From: Halosaccharopolyspora lacisalsi
GTDB lineage: Bacteria > Actinomycetota > Actinomycetes > Mycobacteriales > Pseudonocardiaceae
DNA: 64,000 nt
Direction of reading: 5' to 3'
NCBI RefSeq assembly: GCF_014137975.1
Contig: NZ_JACGWZ010000004.1
Location: forward strand, 462,537-526,536
Positions within the stretch are counted from its first letter, which is position 1, and every line of letters starts with the position of its first letter. The notes under the pieces were generated by a model. That model ran no database searches. It had not been told where the DNA came from and was given only the letters and a program-made list of their open reading frames with translations. The translations under genes were made by a program, and so were the position numbers. Below, in pieces: positions 17,918 to 29,741 of the stretch.

Positions 17918-18556
17918 GTGGGCCGGTTGGAGCTGGAGACACTGGGTGGTGACACCGCGCTGGAGCTCGCCGAGTTCGACTCCCCGCCCGGTGATCCGGT
18001 GGAGCTACTGCGTGGCTGGCTGACCGGTGCCGTCGAGAACGGTGTCCGGGAACCGGGAGCGATGGTGCTGGCGACCACCGACCCGCGCGGTCGACCCTCG
18101 ACGCGAGTCGTCCTGGTGAAGGAGATCGACGATCGGGGCGTGGTGTTCGGCACGGATCACGGCAGCCGAAAGGGCCGGGAGCTCGCGGCGGTCGCCTGGG
18201 CCGCGGGGACCCTGTACTGGCGGGAGACCCTGCAGCAGATCAGCGTGGCCGGCCCCGTCGAGTGGTTGTCCGACCACGAATCGGACGCGTTGTTCGCCGA
18301 ACGTTCCGTGCCGGCGCAGGCGGCGGCGATCGCCGCGCGGCAGAGTCAGCCGCTGCGGGATCGGACCGAACTGCGTGGGGAAGCCGAACGGCTCGCCGCC
18401 GGAGATTCCCCGCTTCCCAGACCAGCCGACTGGGGAGGGATACGCCTCGTGCCGGAGCGGGTGGAGTTCTGGCACGGCAGTACGGACAGGTTGCACCGCA
18501 GGCTGCACTACGAGTGGATCGAGGGGGCGTGGACGTCCCGGCGCCTGCAGCCCTGA
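17918..18556 (+). CDS. pdxH: Pyridoxamine 5'-phosphate oxidase
   Basis: PdxH oxidises pyridoxamine or pyridoxine 5'-phosphate to pyridoxal 5'-phosphate using FMN. The protein from the GTG at 17918 is 212 aa, the family size. It shows the FMN-binding strand AMVLATTDPRGRPSTRVVLV followed by FGTDHGSRKGRELA, and the C-terminal signature VEFWHGSTDRLHRRLHYEW ending in RRLQP. The start was chosen by length and by a GGGAGG site ten bases upstream. In-frame GTG codons further upstream, for example at 17891, are less likely. The gene stands alone between the gltBD terminator and a convergent DUF309 gene. Confidence 0.93.
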   Translation: MGRLELETLGGDTALELAEFDSPPGDPVELLRGWLTGAVENGVREPGAMVLATTDPRGRPSTRVVLVKEIDDRGVVFGTDHGSRKGRELAAVAWAAGTLYWRETLQQISVAGPVEWLSDHESDALFAERSVPAQAAAIAARQSQPLRDRTELRGEAERLAAGDSPLPRPADWGGIRLVPERVEFWHGSTDRLHRRLHYEWIEGAWTSRRLQP

Positions 18557-18559
18557 ACC

Positions 18560-19081
18560 TCAGCCGCGCAGGCGCGGGGCGAGAGCCTCGGCGCTCGGAA
18601 CGGTCTCGCGGGCGCTCAGGTCCTCGATGAGCGTCTCCGTCCAGCGGATCAGTCCCGACACGTCGATACCGTGCGGCGCTTCGCTCTCGAAGGGCCGAAT
18701 GTTGTCGGAACCGCGTCGCAGCAGGGACTGAGCCCCCGTCGGATTTCCGCGAGCCGCGTGGGTCAGACCGACCGCCAGCTGTGCCAGCCCGCGCCACAGT
18801 TCACGCCCGGAGTCCTGCGTGGCCTTCCAGGCGTCCTCGAACACTTCGTGCGCGTGGAAGGGCTTGCCCCCGTCGAGGAGCTGCTGAGCTTCCGCGAGCG
18901 TTTGCTCGGTGGAGCGGACGACCCCTTCGGGCTGGCGTTCGACACCGGTGGCCTCGTACGGCAGCGGCCGGCCGAGGCCGTCGCGCGGGCGAGCGTTCCG
19001 GGCACGACCCTCGTCGTCGCGGTCACGACGTGTCCCCGTCGACGCTCCGCGGTCCTGTCGTTGCTCCAGCTCGTCACCCAT
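18560..19081 (-). CDS. DUF309 domain protein
   Basis: The 173-aa protein carries the DUF309 helical domain in its second half. The hallmark is PFHAHEVFEDAWKA around residue 77, followed by LWRGLAQLAVGLTHAARGN and an array of short helices. The first 45 residues are Arg-rich and probably unstructured, so the true start may lie further inside, for instance near MGDELEQ or a later GTG. Function is unknown. Family members have been compared to helical phosphate-binding or sensor-like folds. It converges on pdxH with three bases between. Confidence 0.82.
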   Translation of the reverse strand: MGDELEQRQDRGASTGTRRDRDDEGRARNARPRDGLGRPLPYEATGVERQPEGVVRSTEQTLAEAQQLLDGGKPFHAHEVFEDAWKATQDSGRELWRGLAQLAVGLTHAARGNPTGAQSLLRRGSDNIRPFESEAPHGIDVSGLIRWTETLIEDLSARETVPSAEALAPRLRG

Positions 19082-19135
19082 ACCACCATTCTCCCACCGT
19101 GCGTACTCCGCACCGAAGCGGTCACCGATCTCCGC

Positions 19136-19528
19136 TCAGGTCAACGCGCTCGGGTCGGCCGGCACGTCCACGGCGTGCTCCCTGAGCTTCTCGAGGTCGA
19201 TCACCTCGAGAGCGCTCTCGTGGGTGGCGGCCAGCACCACCGGTGGTGCCGCACCGTTCTCGTAGGCTTCCAGCCAGCGTGAGGCGCAGACACACCACCG
19301 GTCCCCGGCGGTCAGTCCCGAGAAGCCGAACTCGGGACGCGGGGTGGACAGGTCGTTGCCCGCCTCCTGCTGGTGGGAGAGAAACTCGTTGGTCACCACA
19401 GCGCACACGGTGTGGTTGCCGATGTCCTCGGGGCCGGTGTTGCAACAGCCGTCGCGGTAGAACCCGGTCAGCGGATCGGTACCGCAGGCTTCCAACTCTC
19501 CGCCCAGTACGTTGCGCTCGCTCGTCAT
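19136..19528 (-). CDS. DUF2237 domain protein
   Basis: The 130-aa product from the ATG at 19528 matches DUF2237: NVLGGELEACGTDPLTGFYR at the N-terminus, the Cys-containing DGCCNTG, VCAVVTNEFLSHQ, and GDRWCVCASRWLEA with two further Cys. The cysteine pattern suggests metal or thiol chemistry, but no activity is established for the family. The frame upstream of 19528 is open but non-conserved. The gene is divergent from the SDR gene at 19651, sharing a 122-base spacer. Confidence 0.85.
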   Translation of the reverse strand: MTSERNVLGGELEACGTDPLTGFYRDGCCNTGPEDIGNHTVCAVVTNEFLSHQQEAGNDLSTPRPEFGFSGLTAGDRWCVCASRWLEAYENGAAPPVVLAATHESALEVIDLEKLREHAVDVPADPSALT

Positions 19529-19650
19529 GGATTCAGGATCCCATCCTCGGGGCATCTCGGAACAGGCCGAGGCCCCGCGGCAGCGTCCTTTCTCGCGGGG
19601 GGACCGTGCGGCTGCGTTCCTTCCGCTTCCGTCCGGCAGACTCGCATCCC

Positions 19651-20394
19651 ATGAGTGGAACGGTTCTGGTTCTCGGCGGCCGCAGCGAGATCGGTCTGGG
19701 AGTGGCGCGCCGCCTGGTCGGCGACGGGTTGGACACCGCGGTGCTGGCGGCACGGCGCAGTCACGATCTCGAAGCCGAGGAGGAAACACTGCGGCAGGCC
19801 GGTGCGACCACCGTCGAGCGGGTCGAGTTCGACGCCGACGACGTGGCGGGCCACCGTGCTTTTCTGGACGATCTCGTCGAGCGCCACGGCCGTCTCGACG
19901 TGGTGGTCACCGCCTTCGGCGTGCTCGGTGACCAGCAACGCGCCGAGCACGACGCCGAACACGCGCTCGCGGTGCTGCACACCGACTACGTGGCGCACGT
20001 CAGCATCCTGACGCACCTGGCCACCCTGCTGCGGCGGCAGGGCCACGGCCATCTCGTCGTGTTCTCCTCCGTGGCCGGGGTCCGGGTGCGCCGGGCGAAC
20101 TACGTGTACGGCTCGGCCAAGGCCGGACTCGATGGGTTCGCCAGCGGGCTGGCCGACGCGCTGCACGGCAGTGGTGTCCACCTGCTGCTGGTGCGCCCCG
20201 GTTTCGTCATCGGCCGGATGACCGAGGGAATGTCACCGGCACCGTTCTCCAGCAGGCCGGAGCAGGTCGCCGACGCCGCGGTCGCCGCGTTGCGACGCCG
20301 CCGAGGCGAGGTGTGGGTCCCCGGAGTGCTGCGCTGGGTCTACGCCGCGATGCGGTTGGTGCCCCGCCCGATCTGGCGGCGCATGCCACGTTGA
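19651..20394 (+). CDS. SDR family oxidoreductase, DprE2-like
   Basis: The 247-aa protein is a short-chain dehydrogenase/reductase. The NAD(P)-binding motif VLGGRSEIGLGVARRL is at the N-terminus, and the catalytic segment SSVAGVRVRRANYVYGSAKAG contains the Ser, Tyr-x-x-x-Lys triad. The latter resembles DprE2, which reduces decaprenylphosphoryl 2-keto-erythro-pentofuranose to the arabinose donor of the actinobacterial cell wall. No dprE1 partner is next to it, so the assignment rests on sequence similarity alone. The ATG at 19651 was chosen because the upstream open frame is non-conserved. Confidence 0.85.
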   Translation: MSGTVLVLGGRSEIGLGVARRLVGDGLDTAVLAARRSHDLEAEEETLRQAGATTVERVEFDADDVAGHRAFLDDLVERHGRLDVVVTAFGVLGDQQRAEHDAEHALAVLHTDYVAHVSILTHLATLLRRQGHGHLVVFSSVAGVRVRRANYVYGSAKAGLDGFASGLADALHGSGVHLLLVRPGFVIGRMTEGMSPAPFSSRPEQVADAAVAALRRRRGEVWVPGVLRWVYAAMRLVPRPIWRRMPR

Positions 20395-20717
20395 TCGCGG
20401 GCTCTCCTGCTCGGTGCCCTCTTCGGAGAGGATGGGTGACGTGGTTCGCATCGACGGCGATCGGATGAGCGACGTGGTCGGCGTGGTGACGCTGGTCATG
20501 GGGGTGGGGCTCCTCCCGCAGCGCGTCCGTGCCCGGTCTCGGTGGCAGTTCCGGCGGGGTCAGAACATTGGGACTGATCGATCTCGCGATGGAGCCGGGA
20601 CCGCTTCGTGGGTGTCGGCGATGGCCGTGGACGGCTTCACGGGCAGCGCTCAGCCTCGTGGTCGCGGAGCAGCTCCGAAGCGGGGGTTCGTCGAAAGCCG
20701 GGGGGGGTGGAGCGGTG

Positions 20718-20925
20718 ATGATGGCCGCTCTCACGGTCGTCGACGGAGCACTGGTCGTGAGACTCAAGCGTCTCGGTCCCGCCGAGGGATGATTTCCGCA
20801 GTGCGCGGTTGGGTGGTTGCTCGGGCGATACCGTGATCACGCCGAAGGGATCGGCGTCGTCGTGGTGTGCGTTTCACCCCGGGAATGCCGGTACACGTCG
20901 GGTACCGGTCCGGTGCTCGCGCCGG
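20718..20925 (+). pseudogene. Possible decayed small-protein gene
   Basis: The 531-base interval between the SDR gene and the DUF1992 gene has no intact gene. A possible remnant begins at an ATG at 20718 with a GGAG site upstream. The first frame reads MMAALTVVDGALVVRLKRL, then a different frame reads ISAVRGWVVARAI and, past a stop at 20834, continues GVRFTPGMPVHVGYRSGA. In that order these resemble pieces of a small actinobacterial protein family I recall as having a SAVRxVxV region followed by a GTGxPG-type glycine stretch. The similarity is only recollected and weak. The rest of the interval, 20395-20717, shows nothing I can support. Confidence 0.28.
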
Positions 20926-21474
20926 TCAACGTCCTGACGGAGTCTTCGACGAACCGGGCTTCAGCCGGTCGCGCAGCCGGTGCCACCACCGGCGGCGCGG
21001 GAGCGGAGCCTCGCTCGGCCGAGCCCGGTCGGTCGGCCCGGCCGCGGCGGCGTCGTCGGTCTCGGTGGCTGCTGCTTGGTCCGCGCGCCACTGTCGCACC
21101 ACGCTCTCCGCGTCCACCGGGGCGATCGGTACCCGTGGCCCCGACGGTGCCCGCAGCCAGTGCACGATCCGCAGGTTGAGCTCCTCCGCGGTGTCACGCA
21201 CCGCTTGTTCGGTGGACAGCCCGCGAACCGTGTCCGGCAGTCGCTCGACCTCCCTGCGCAGCTGGAGCGGTGTGGGAAGCAGCGCTTCGGTCGACAGGCC
21301 CTCCCGCTGCACGTAGTCACGTGCCCACCACAGCTCGTCGCGGGGCTTGTCCATGTCGGGCAGGGGTTTGCCCTCGCCGGGCAGATCGTCGAGATCGCCG
21401 CGCTCCCGCGCCGTCCGGATCTGCCTGTCGATCCACGTCTCGAAGTCGACGCCGGTCGGCTTGCGCTCCGTCAT
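20926..21474 (-). CDS. DUF1992 (DnaJ homologue subfamily C member 28-like) domain protein
   Basis: The 182-aa protein has the conserved DUF1992 region within its first 75 residues: WIDRQIRTARERGDLDDLPG, then GKPLPDMDKPRDELWWARDY. The core is followed by a helical region containing ERLPDTVRGLSTEQAVRD. The C-terminal 50 residues are Arg/Pro-rich and probably disordered. Although the domain is linked by name to DnaJ homologues, there is no J domain here, and function is unknown. The start is an ATG at 21474. It is divergent from the gene at 21664. Confidence 0.85.
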   Translation of the reverse strand: MTERKPTGVDFETWIDRQIRTARERGDLDDLPGEGKPLPDMDKPRDELWWARDYVQREGLSTEALLPTPLQLRREVERLPDTVRGLSTEQAVRDTAEELNLRIVHWLRAPSGPRVPIAPVDAESVVRQWRADQAAATETDDAAAAGPTDRARPSEAPLPRRRWWHRLRDRLKPGSSKTPSGR

Positions 21475-21663
21475 GCCGCGACCCTCCCGCAGGTCCCGCC
21501 GCTCGATCCGCCACCGAGGAAGTACGGCGCCGGTCCCGTCCCGGTACCGAGATTACTCCGGCGCTCGAATGGTGCGGGAACGTCGCGACCGAGGGCTCGG
21601 TTCCCGGGCCGTCCGACACGGCCTCGGGCGTCGCCCGATCCGGCTGTCGGGCAAACTCCGGGA

Positions 21664-22212
21664 ATGACGGACGTCGCCGAACGCTATCGTGCACTGGCTT
21701 CCGAGTTCACGCGTCGGGTCGAGGCCGTACCCGACGGACGTTGGGAAAGTCCCTCCCCGGGCGAGGGATGGAGTGCCGGAGACGTTCTCGGCCACGTGCT
21801 CGACACGCACCGGAACACGCCTACCCACGTCGGTTTGTCCATGACGCTGCGCGACTCCGTCGACCGGGACCCGCTCGGTGCCTGGCACGAGGCGCGCGAG
21901 GCCACGGAGGAGCTGCTGGCCGATCCCGAGCGGGCCGGACTGGAGTACGAGGGCTACTTCGGGCGCACCACGCTTCGGGAGACCGTCGACGGTTTCGTCT
22001 GCTTCGACCTCCTCGTCCACGGGTGGGACATCGCCCGAGCCACCGGCCAGGCCGAGACGCTGCCCGCCCACGAGGTCGAGCGGGTGCGTTCCGACGCGAC
22101 CCGACTCGGAGACGGCCTGCGAGCGGAGGGCGTCTGCGGTCCCGAAGTGAGCGTTCCGGCCGACGCCTCCGCCCAGGACCGGCTGCTGGGGTTCCTCGGG
22201 CGCCGCCCCTGA
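21664..22212 (+). CDS. TIGR03086-type DinB/maleylpyruvate isomerase-fold protein
   Basis: The 182-aa protein fits the DinB-like four-helix family of actinobacteria that is related to mycothiol-dependent maleylpyruvate isomerase. Visible parts are the entry helix RYRALASEFTRRVEAVPD, the segment WESPSPGEGWSAGDVLGHVL containing a likely metal-binding His, and FDLLVHGWDIARATGQ with the second His. Such proteins use a divalent metal and often a thiol cofactor, and the substrate is unknown. The start at the ATG at 21664 was chosen from the domain boundary. The long upstream extension of the frame is non-coding in character. It converges on an MBL-fold gene through a hairpin. Confidence 0.82.
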   Translation: MTDVAERYRALASEFTRRVEAVPDGRWESPSPGEGWSAGDVLGHVLDTHRNTPTHVGLSMTLRDSVDRDPLGAWHEAREATEELLADPERAGLEYEGYFGRTTLRETVDGFVCFDLLVHGWDIARATGQAETLPAHEVERVRSDATRLGDGLRAEGVCGPEVSVPADASAQDRLLGFLGRRP

Positions 22213-22223
22213 CGGCGGGTGCT

Positions 22224-22259
22224 CGGCGCGTCGAGAGAGCACACGAGCACGACGCGCCG
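22224..22259. terminator. Terminator-like hairpin between convergent genes
   Basis: CGGCGCGTCG at 22224-22233 pairs with CGACGCGCCG at 22250-22259 around a 16-base loop, just after the stop of the DinB-fold gene and before the stop of the metallo-hydrolase gene. It probably serves both strands. Confidence 0.6.
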
Positions 22260-22295
22260 ACGAGCCGTCACCTGGTTCGTGCACCCGTGCGCGCC

Positions 22296-22973
22296 TCACC
22301 AGCCGCGTTGGCGCCATTCGGGCAGCTTGGGGCGCTCGGTTCCCAGCGTCGTGTCGTCGCCGTGACCGGGGTAGACCCATGTCTCGTCGGGCAGCTCGCC
22401 GAACACGCGGGTCTCGACGTCGTCGATCAGCGACCGGAACGCCTCCTGGGAACCGGTCTTGCCCACCCCGCCCGGGAACAGCGAATCACCGGTGAACAGG
22501 TGGGGGTGGCCGGTGGGGTCGCGGTAGAGCAGCGCGATCGAGCCGGGAGTGTGCCCGCGCAGGTGGATGACCTCGACGGCGCAGTCGCCGACCTGCACGG
22601 TCTCGCCGTGCTCGACCTCGCGGTCGGGTGGCACCGGCAGCCCGTCGGAGTCCGCGGGGTGCGCCACGGTGTAGGAACCGGTCTGACCGGCCAGCGAACC
22701 GAGGGCCTGCCAGTGGTCCGGGTGCTGGTGAGTGGTCACGATCGTGCGCAGCCGGGGACGCTCGTCGTCGTGCCCGAGCAGATCGGCCAGCCGTTCCGGA
22801 TCGTTGGCGGCGTCGATGATCAGGGCGTCTCCCGTCCTCAGACAGGTCAGGAGGTAGGCGTTGTTGTCCATCGAGCCGACCGAGAGCTTGATGATGTTCA
22901 GCGCGTCGAGTCGTCGCCGGGTCGCCGCGCCACCGGGCTCGACGTGGCCGGTGTAGGTGTCCTGGATCTGCAC
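22296..22973 (-). CDS. MBL-fold metallo-hydrolase (glyoxalase II-like)
   Basis: The 225-aa protein is a metallo-beta-lactamase-fold hydrolase. The metal-binding motif is THQHPDH, followed by a further His in RGHTPGS, the bridging Asp in LFTGDSLF and a late YPGHGDDTTLGTER. These are typical of glyoxalase II and persulfide dioxygenase-like enzymes. The GTG at 22973 was chosen because AGGA lies nine bases upstream and the upstream open frame is poor. Its position beside uvrA matches a conserved actinobacterial arrangement (in Mycobacterium tuberculosis an MBL-fold gene sits immediately before uvrA). The neighbouring TIGR03083-type protein suggests a thiol-conjugate detoxification role. Confidence 0.88.
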   Translation of the reverse strand: MQIQDTYTGHVEPGGAATRRRLDALNIIKLSVGSMDNNAYLLTCLRTGDALIIDAANDPERLADLLGHDDERPRLRTIVTTHQHPDHWQALGSLAGQTGSYTVAHPADSDGLPVPPDREVEHGETVQVGDCAVEVIHLRGHTPGSIALLYRDPTGHPHLFTGDSLFPGGVGKTGSQEAFRSLIDDVETRVFGELPDETWVYPGHGDDTTLGTERPKLPEWRQRGW

Positions 22974-23007
22974 GGTGGTGATCCTAACGCCGCGCCGGTG
23001 CCACTGC

Positions 23008-23784
23008 TCAAAGCCACGTCGGAACGCGCGGAATGTCGCCGCTGAGGGCTTCGTTGCTGTACCGCCCGAGCAACCAGCCGAGCAGCATGTCGGGATCACC
23101 GCGAACCTGCCGGTGCTCGGCCTGGGGGTTGCCGATGGACCAGGTGCGGCGCCTGCCGTCCGAGAAGTCGGTGACGATCGTGGTCGCGGGCACGTCCGGG
23201 CGTCCGGCGAGCTGACGGATGGTGTCGTCGAGCAGCAGCTCGACGTCGGAGAGGGGAATGGCGTCGAACCCGATGCCGCATTCGAGATCGACCAGGTGCA
23301 CCCAGACCTCCAGCAGCCGCGCCCGCAGGATCTCGTGAGCCGCTATCGGTTTCCCGGGCGCACCCACGATCTCGGCTGTCCAGGCGGCCCCGGGCAACTT
23401 TCGCGCGGACTGGGCGAAGCGGGCGCAGGCGGCCCGCAGGTCCTCGTACAGCAGCCAGCGGCTGCGCACGCTGCCTTCCTGGATATCGGCGTCCCGGTCC
23501 TCCTTGCTCGCGTACATGGGGTGCTCGACACCGGTGCGCGCCCAGGTGAGCAGATTGACGCATCCGTCGGCGTTGCGGGCCAGATGAGAGACGACGTGCG
23601 CTCGCGTCCAGCCGGGGAGCAAGCTGTGGCGACGAATCTCCTTTTCGTCCAAGCCGTGGACCGTCTCCAGCAACCACGATGTCGCGTTCTCGATCGCGGA
23701 GAGCAGCGCGGTGGGTTCCGGTACCTCGGCGGGGGGACTCGGGTCGTGGTTCCAACCGCCGGAACCGAGATCGAGATCGGGCAT
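23008..23784 (-). CDS. Mycothiol-dependent maleylpyruvate isomerase family protein (TIGR03083)
   Basis: The 258-aa protein has the N-terminal DinB-like metal-binding bundle: LLPGWTRAHVVSHLARNADG with the first metal His, the central region RLLEVWVHLVDLECG with the other, and a C-terminal domain ending in LLGWLLGRYSN. Members are mycothiol-dependent S-transferases or isomerases, and this one may act on thiol conjugates. The ATG at 23784 opens the gene. The MBL-fold gene follows 34 bases after the stop on the same strand, so the pair is probably co-transcribed. A divergent promoter region separates it from uvrA. Confidence 0.87.
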   Translation of the reverse strand: MPDLDLGSGGWNHDPSPPAEVPEPTALLSAIENATSWLLETVHGLDEKEIRRHSLLPGWTRAHVVSHLARNADGCVNLLTWARTGVEHPMYASKEDRDADIQEGSVRSRWLLYEDLRAACARFAQSARKLPGAAWTAEIVGAPGKPIAAHEILRARLLEVWVHLVDLECGIGFDAIPLSDVELLLDDTIRQLAGRPDVPATTIVTDFSDGRRRTWSIGNPQAEHRQVRGDPDMLLGWLLGRYSNEALSGDIPRVPTWL

Positions 23785-24193
23785 GGGCTTGTCCCCCGAA
23801 GCGAGGAGTGCGGAGGGCTGTAACGCAGTGCCTTGAAAGCTCGAGGATAAGTGCTCATGCCGGGGGACCGGAAGTACTTTGTCCAGGTATTTTGAAGTGG
23901 GGACACCTAGTGTGCCGCCGAGGGGCTCTCAGGGGCGCCGCCGAGAGTGCTGCTGCCCCGGCACGGGTGTTCGTGGCGCGGAATGGCCCGGTCCGCGGAC
24001 CTGTTGTGGTGGGGTGGAGCCCTGCTTCCGCGCGGAGACCGTCGGACGGGAACCCCGGGCTCGGAGGGGACGTTGTCGGTGCCGCTGCCTAGCATGGGTG
24101 GCGACGTGTTGGCACCGACGCCGACGGCAGGAGCAGGGTTTGCCGCGGTGTGCGTTCGCCCACCGATACCGAAACTTTCGAAGGGACCACCGA
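23785..24193. promoter_or_regulatory. Divergent promoter region upstream of uvrA
   Basis: This 409-base gene-free stretch lies between the divergently oriented isomerase-family gene and uvrA. Its first 130 bases are relatively AT-rich, for example AAGTACTTTGTCC near 23873-23884, and probably hold the promoters. A short palindrome, CGAAACTTTCG, sits at 24170-24180, just before the uvrA ribosome-binding site. I looked for a mycobacterial-type LexA box and did not find a convincing one. No open frame in it looks real. Confidence 0.4.
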
Positions 24194-27055
<2,862 letters not shown>

Positions 27056-27272
27056 CCGGCTACCCGGCTCCGCGCGCTCGGTACTCGGCCCGCTGCCCGT
27101 GCGGGAGGTCGCTCCTCCGCGTGCTGCCGAGTTGCCCGGATCGCGTACCGGTGGTTGAGTCCGTGCTCGGGGTTGTTCCTTCTCCGGACACCGCTTTTCC
27201 CGGACACCGTCTTCTCGTGGCCGGGCGGTTGCCTTGGGACGGCGCCGGAGCGCACGAGGAGTTGACCGGTTC

Positions 27273-29675
27273 ATGGAATCGACCGCCGACGGTTCGCCCG
27301 AGCGTTTCGCCCGCGACTCCGTGCGCTCGTCGCCTCCGGCCACCGGCACGACCGGTTCCTCGTCCTTTCGCGGTGCCGCGGCGCGAACGCTCTCGCTCGA
27401 CCGGAACTGGTTGTTCGGCGGTCCGCTGCCCACCGACTCCGCGCGGCGGGGGCTCGACGGTGTCGGTCTCGATCGTGTGACGTTGCCGCACACGGTGACC
27501 GATTTGTCGTGGCGGCAGTGGGACCCGGGCGACTGGGAGCACCGGTGGGGCTATCGCCGGGAGTTCGACCTGCCGAGCGGCCACGCCGGTCTGCGCTGGT
27601 TCCTCGACTTCGGTGCCGCGCTCACCGGTGCCACCGTGCTGCTCAACGGGCACACCGTGGGTGAGCATCTCGGCGGGTACCTGCCGTTCGGTTCCGAGGT
27701 CACCGAGCGGCTCCGGGAACGTGGCAACACGCTGACCGTGCTGCTGGACGCGCGCTTCCACCTCAACGTGCCGCCGAACCGGCCGGAACCCTCCGTCCCG
27801 AACACCTCGGTGGACTTCTGGCAGCCCGGTGGGCTCTACCGGGGGGTGAGTCTGCACGGCGTTCCGGAGGTCTTCGTCGCCGACGTCTTCGCCAGACCGG
27901 TCGACGTCCTCGACTCCGGTCGGCGGGTCGACGTGCGGTGCACGCTCGACGCGGCACGGGTACCCGGCCACCGGGCGTGGCTGCGCGTCGTACTGCGTGA
28001 CGGATCCCGCGTCCTCGCGGAAAGCGCGGAGCCGGTACGGATCGACGAACCGGGGCGTGTCACCACGGACCTGGTGCTGGAAAACCCGGGGAACGTCGAA
28101 CTCTGGTCCCCCGACGACCCGCGGCGCTACGACGTCGTCACCACGCTGTTCACGGCCGGGTACGCGGTACACGAGCACCGCGTTCGAATCGGTTTCCGGG
28201 ACGCCCGCTTCACCGCGGAGGGGTTCTTCCTCAACGGTGAACGACTCCGGCTCTTCGGGCTCAACCGACACCAGTTCTTCCCGTTCGCCGGTGCCGCGAT
28301 GTCGGCTCGCGTGCAACGTCGTGACGCCGAGATCCTGCGCGCGGAGCTCAACTGCACCATGGTCCGGTGTTCGCACTACCCCCAGTCCGAGGCGTTCCTC
28401 GACGCCTGCGACGAGCTGGGACTCATGGTTTTCGAGGAGGCGGCCGGCTGGGGGCGCTACATCGGGGACGAGCAGTGGCGGGACTACGTCGTCCGCGACG
28501 TCGGCGAGATGGTGGTCCGCGACCGCAACCGCCCCTCGGTGGTCCTGTGGGGGTCCCGGCTCAACGAGAACCTCGACGACGTCGAGCTGTGGACGAGGAC
28601 CCACGAGCTCGCGCACTCGCTGGACGGCACCCGTCCCACCACCGGCGCGATGATCGGCGGCTCGCACGACACCCCGAACTTCGTTCAGGACGTCTTCTCC
28701 TTCAACGACTACGGGGGGCGGGACGGGGTCCCCCTCCTGGCGCCGCCGCGGACCGACCGGCCCTACCTGGTTTCCGAGGCCGTCGGAACCCTGTCCGGTC
28801 CGGCGAAGTTCTACCGCAGGACCGATCCGGTCGCCGTCCAACAGGCGCAGGCGATCGCGCACGCCCAGGCTCATGAGCAGGCCGCGTCCGATTCCCGCTA
28901 CTGCGGGCTGCTCGCCTGGTGCGGTTACGATTACCCCTCCGGCACCGGGAACCACTTCCGGGGCGTCAAGACGCCGGGTGTGCTCGACCTGTTCCGCGAG
29001 CCGAAGCCGGGAGCGGCCATCTACCGCTCGCAGGTGGACCCGCGGGTTCGCCCGGTGATCGAGCCCGCCTTCTACTGGGACTTCGGCCCGTCCGCACCGC
29101 CGAACGGCCCCGGCACGGCGATGATCTGCTCCAACTGCGACCGCCTCGAGCTCGCCGTGGGGGGCGAACCGTTCGCCACGGTGTTCCCGGACGGGAAGCG
29201 CTTCGGGAACCTTCCCTACCCGCCGTCCTTCGTCGAGCTGACCGTCGACCCCTCCGGGCCGCCCGAGCTGCGCGTCGACGGTTACCTCGGCGACCACCGC
29301 GTGCTGAGCCGCTCGTTCGCCGGGGATCCCTCCGGTGACGTGCTGGCGGTGCGTGCCGACGACGGCGAGTTGGTGGCCGACGGTGTCGACACCACGCGCG
29401 TGGTCTTTCGCGCCCTGGACCGCTACGGTGCTGCGCGCCCGTACGTCGGTGGTGAGGTGACGATTTCCGTCGACGGGCCGGGCACGCTCGTGGGCGAGAA
29501 CCCGTTCGCGTTCGGTGACGCGGGCGCGGTCGGTGCGGTGTGGGTTCGTTCGCAGTACAACGCCCCTGGAAGCATCCGTGTCACCGTGCGGCATCCGAAG
29601 CTCGGTGTCGGTACGGCGACCCTCGCGACGCGAGCGGCTCCCCCGGCTCCGAAACAGCGGGTGCGTGGGGGATAG
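27273..29675 (+). CDS. Glycoside hydrolase family 2 enzyme (beta-galactosidase/glucuronidase-like)
   Basis: The 800-aa protein has the GH2 architecture: a sugar-binding jelly roll (WEHRWGYRREFDLPSG, then VDFWQPGGLYRGVSLHG), an immunoglobulin-like domain, and a TIM barrel with LNRHQFFPFAG and ELNCTMVRCSHYPQSEAFLD. The acid/base pair is SRLNEN (Glu432), and PYLVSEAVG supplies the candidate nucleophile (Glu502). A further Ig-like C-terminal domain (TTRVVFRALDRYG) follows. It lacks a signal peptide, so it should act inside the cell on a taken-up glycoside. The ATG at 27273 has GAGGAG upstream. The two-component gene pair 66 bases downstream may be separate. Confidence 0.9.
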   Translation: MESTADGSPERFARDSVRSSPPATGTTGSSSFRGAAARTLSLDRNWLFGGPLPTDSARRGLDGVGLDRVTLPHTVTDLSWRQWDPGDWEHRWGYRREFDLPSGHAGLRWFLDFGAALTGATVLLNGHTVGEHLGGYLPFGSEVTERLRERGNTLTVLLDARFHLNVPPNRPEPSVPNTSVDFWQPGGLYRGVSLHGVPEVFVADVFARPVDVLDSGRRVDVRCTLDAARVPGHRAWLRVVLRDGSRVLAESAEPVRIDEPGRVTTDLVLENPGNVELWSPDDPRRYDVVTTLFTAGYAVHEHRVRIGFRDARFTAEGFFLNGERLRLFGLNRHQFFPFAGAAMSARVQRRDAEILRAELNCTMVRCSHYPQSEAFLDACDELGLMVFEEAAGWGRYIGDEQWRDYVVRDVGEMVVRDRNRPSVVLWGSRLNENLDDVELWTRTHELAHSLDGTRPTTGAMIGGSHDTPNFVQDVFSFNDYGGRDGVPLLAPPRTDRPYLVSEAVGTLSGPAKFYRRTDPVAVQQAQAIAHAQAHEQAASDSRYCGLLAWCGYDYPSGTGNHFRGVKTPGVLDLFREPKPGAAIYRSQVDPRVRPVIEPAFYWDFGPSAPPNGPGTAMICSNCDRLELAVGGEPFATVFPDGKRFGNLPYPPSFVELTVDPSGPPELRVDGYLGDHRVLSRSFAGDPSGDVLAVRADDGELVADGVDTTRVVFRALDRYGAARPYVGGEVTISVDGPGTLVGENPFAFGDAGAVGAVWVRSQYNAPGSIRVTVRHPKLGVGTATLATRAAPPAPKQRVRGG

Positions 29676-29741
29676 CCCCCAGGACGGGCACCCCCGGCAA
29701 CCGGATACCGCCGCGACCTCCGGAGTGCCAGGCTGAGCATC

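Noticed and set aside
20395..20836. Open frames in the spacer after the SDR gene, such as 20414-20836
   Set aside because: Sequence is low complexity and has no family match as a whole. Only the weak remnant at 20718 is kept.
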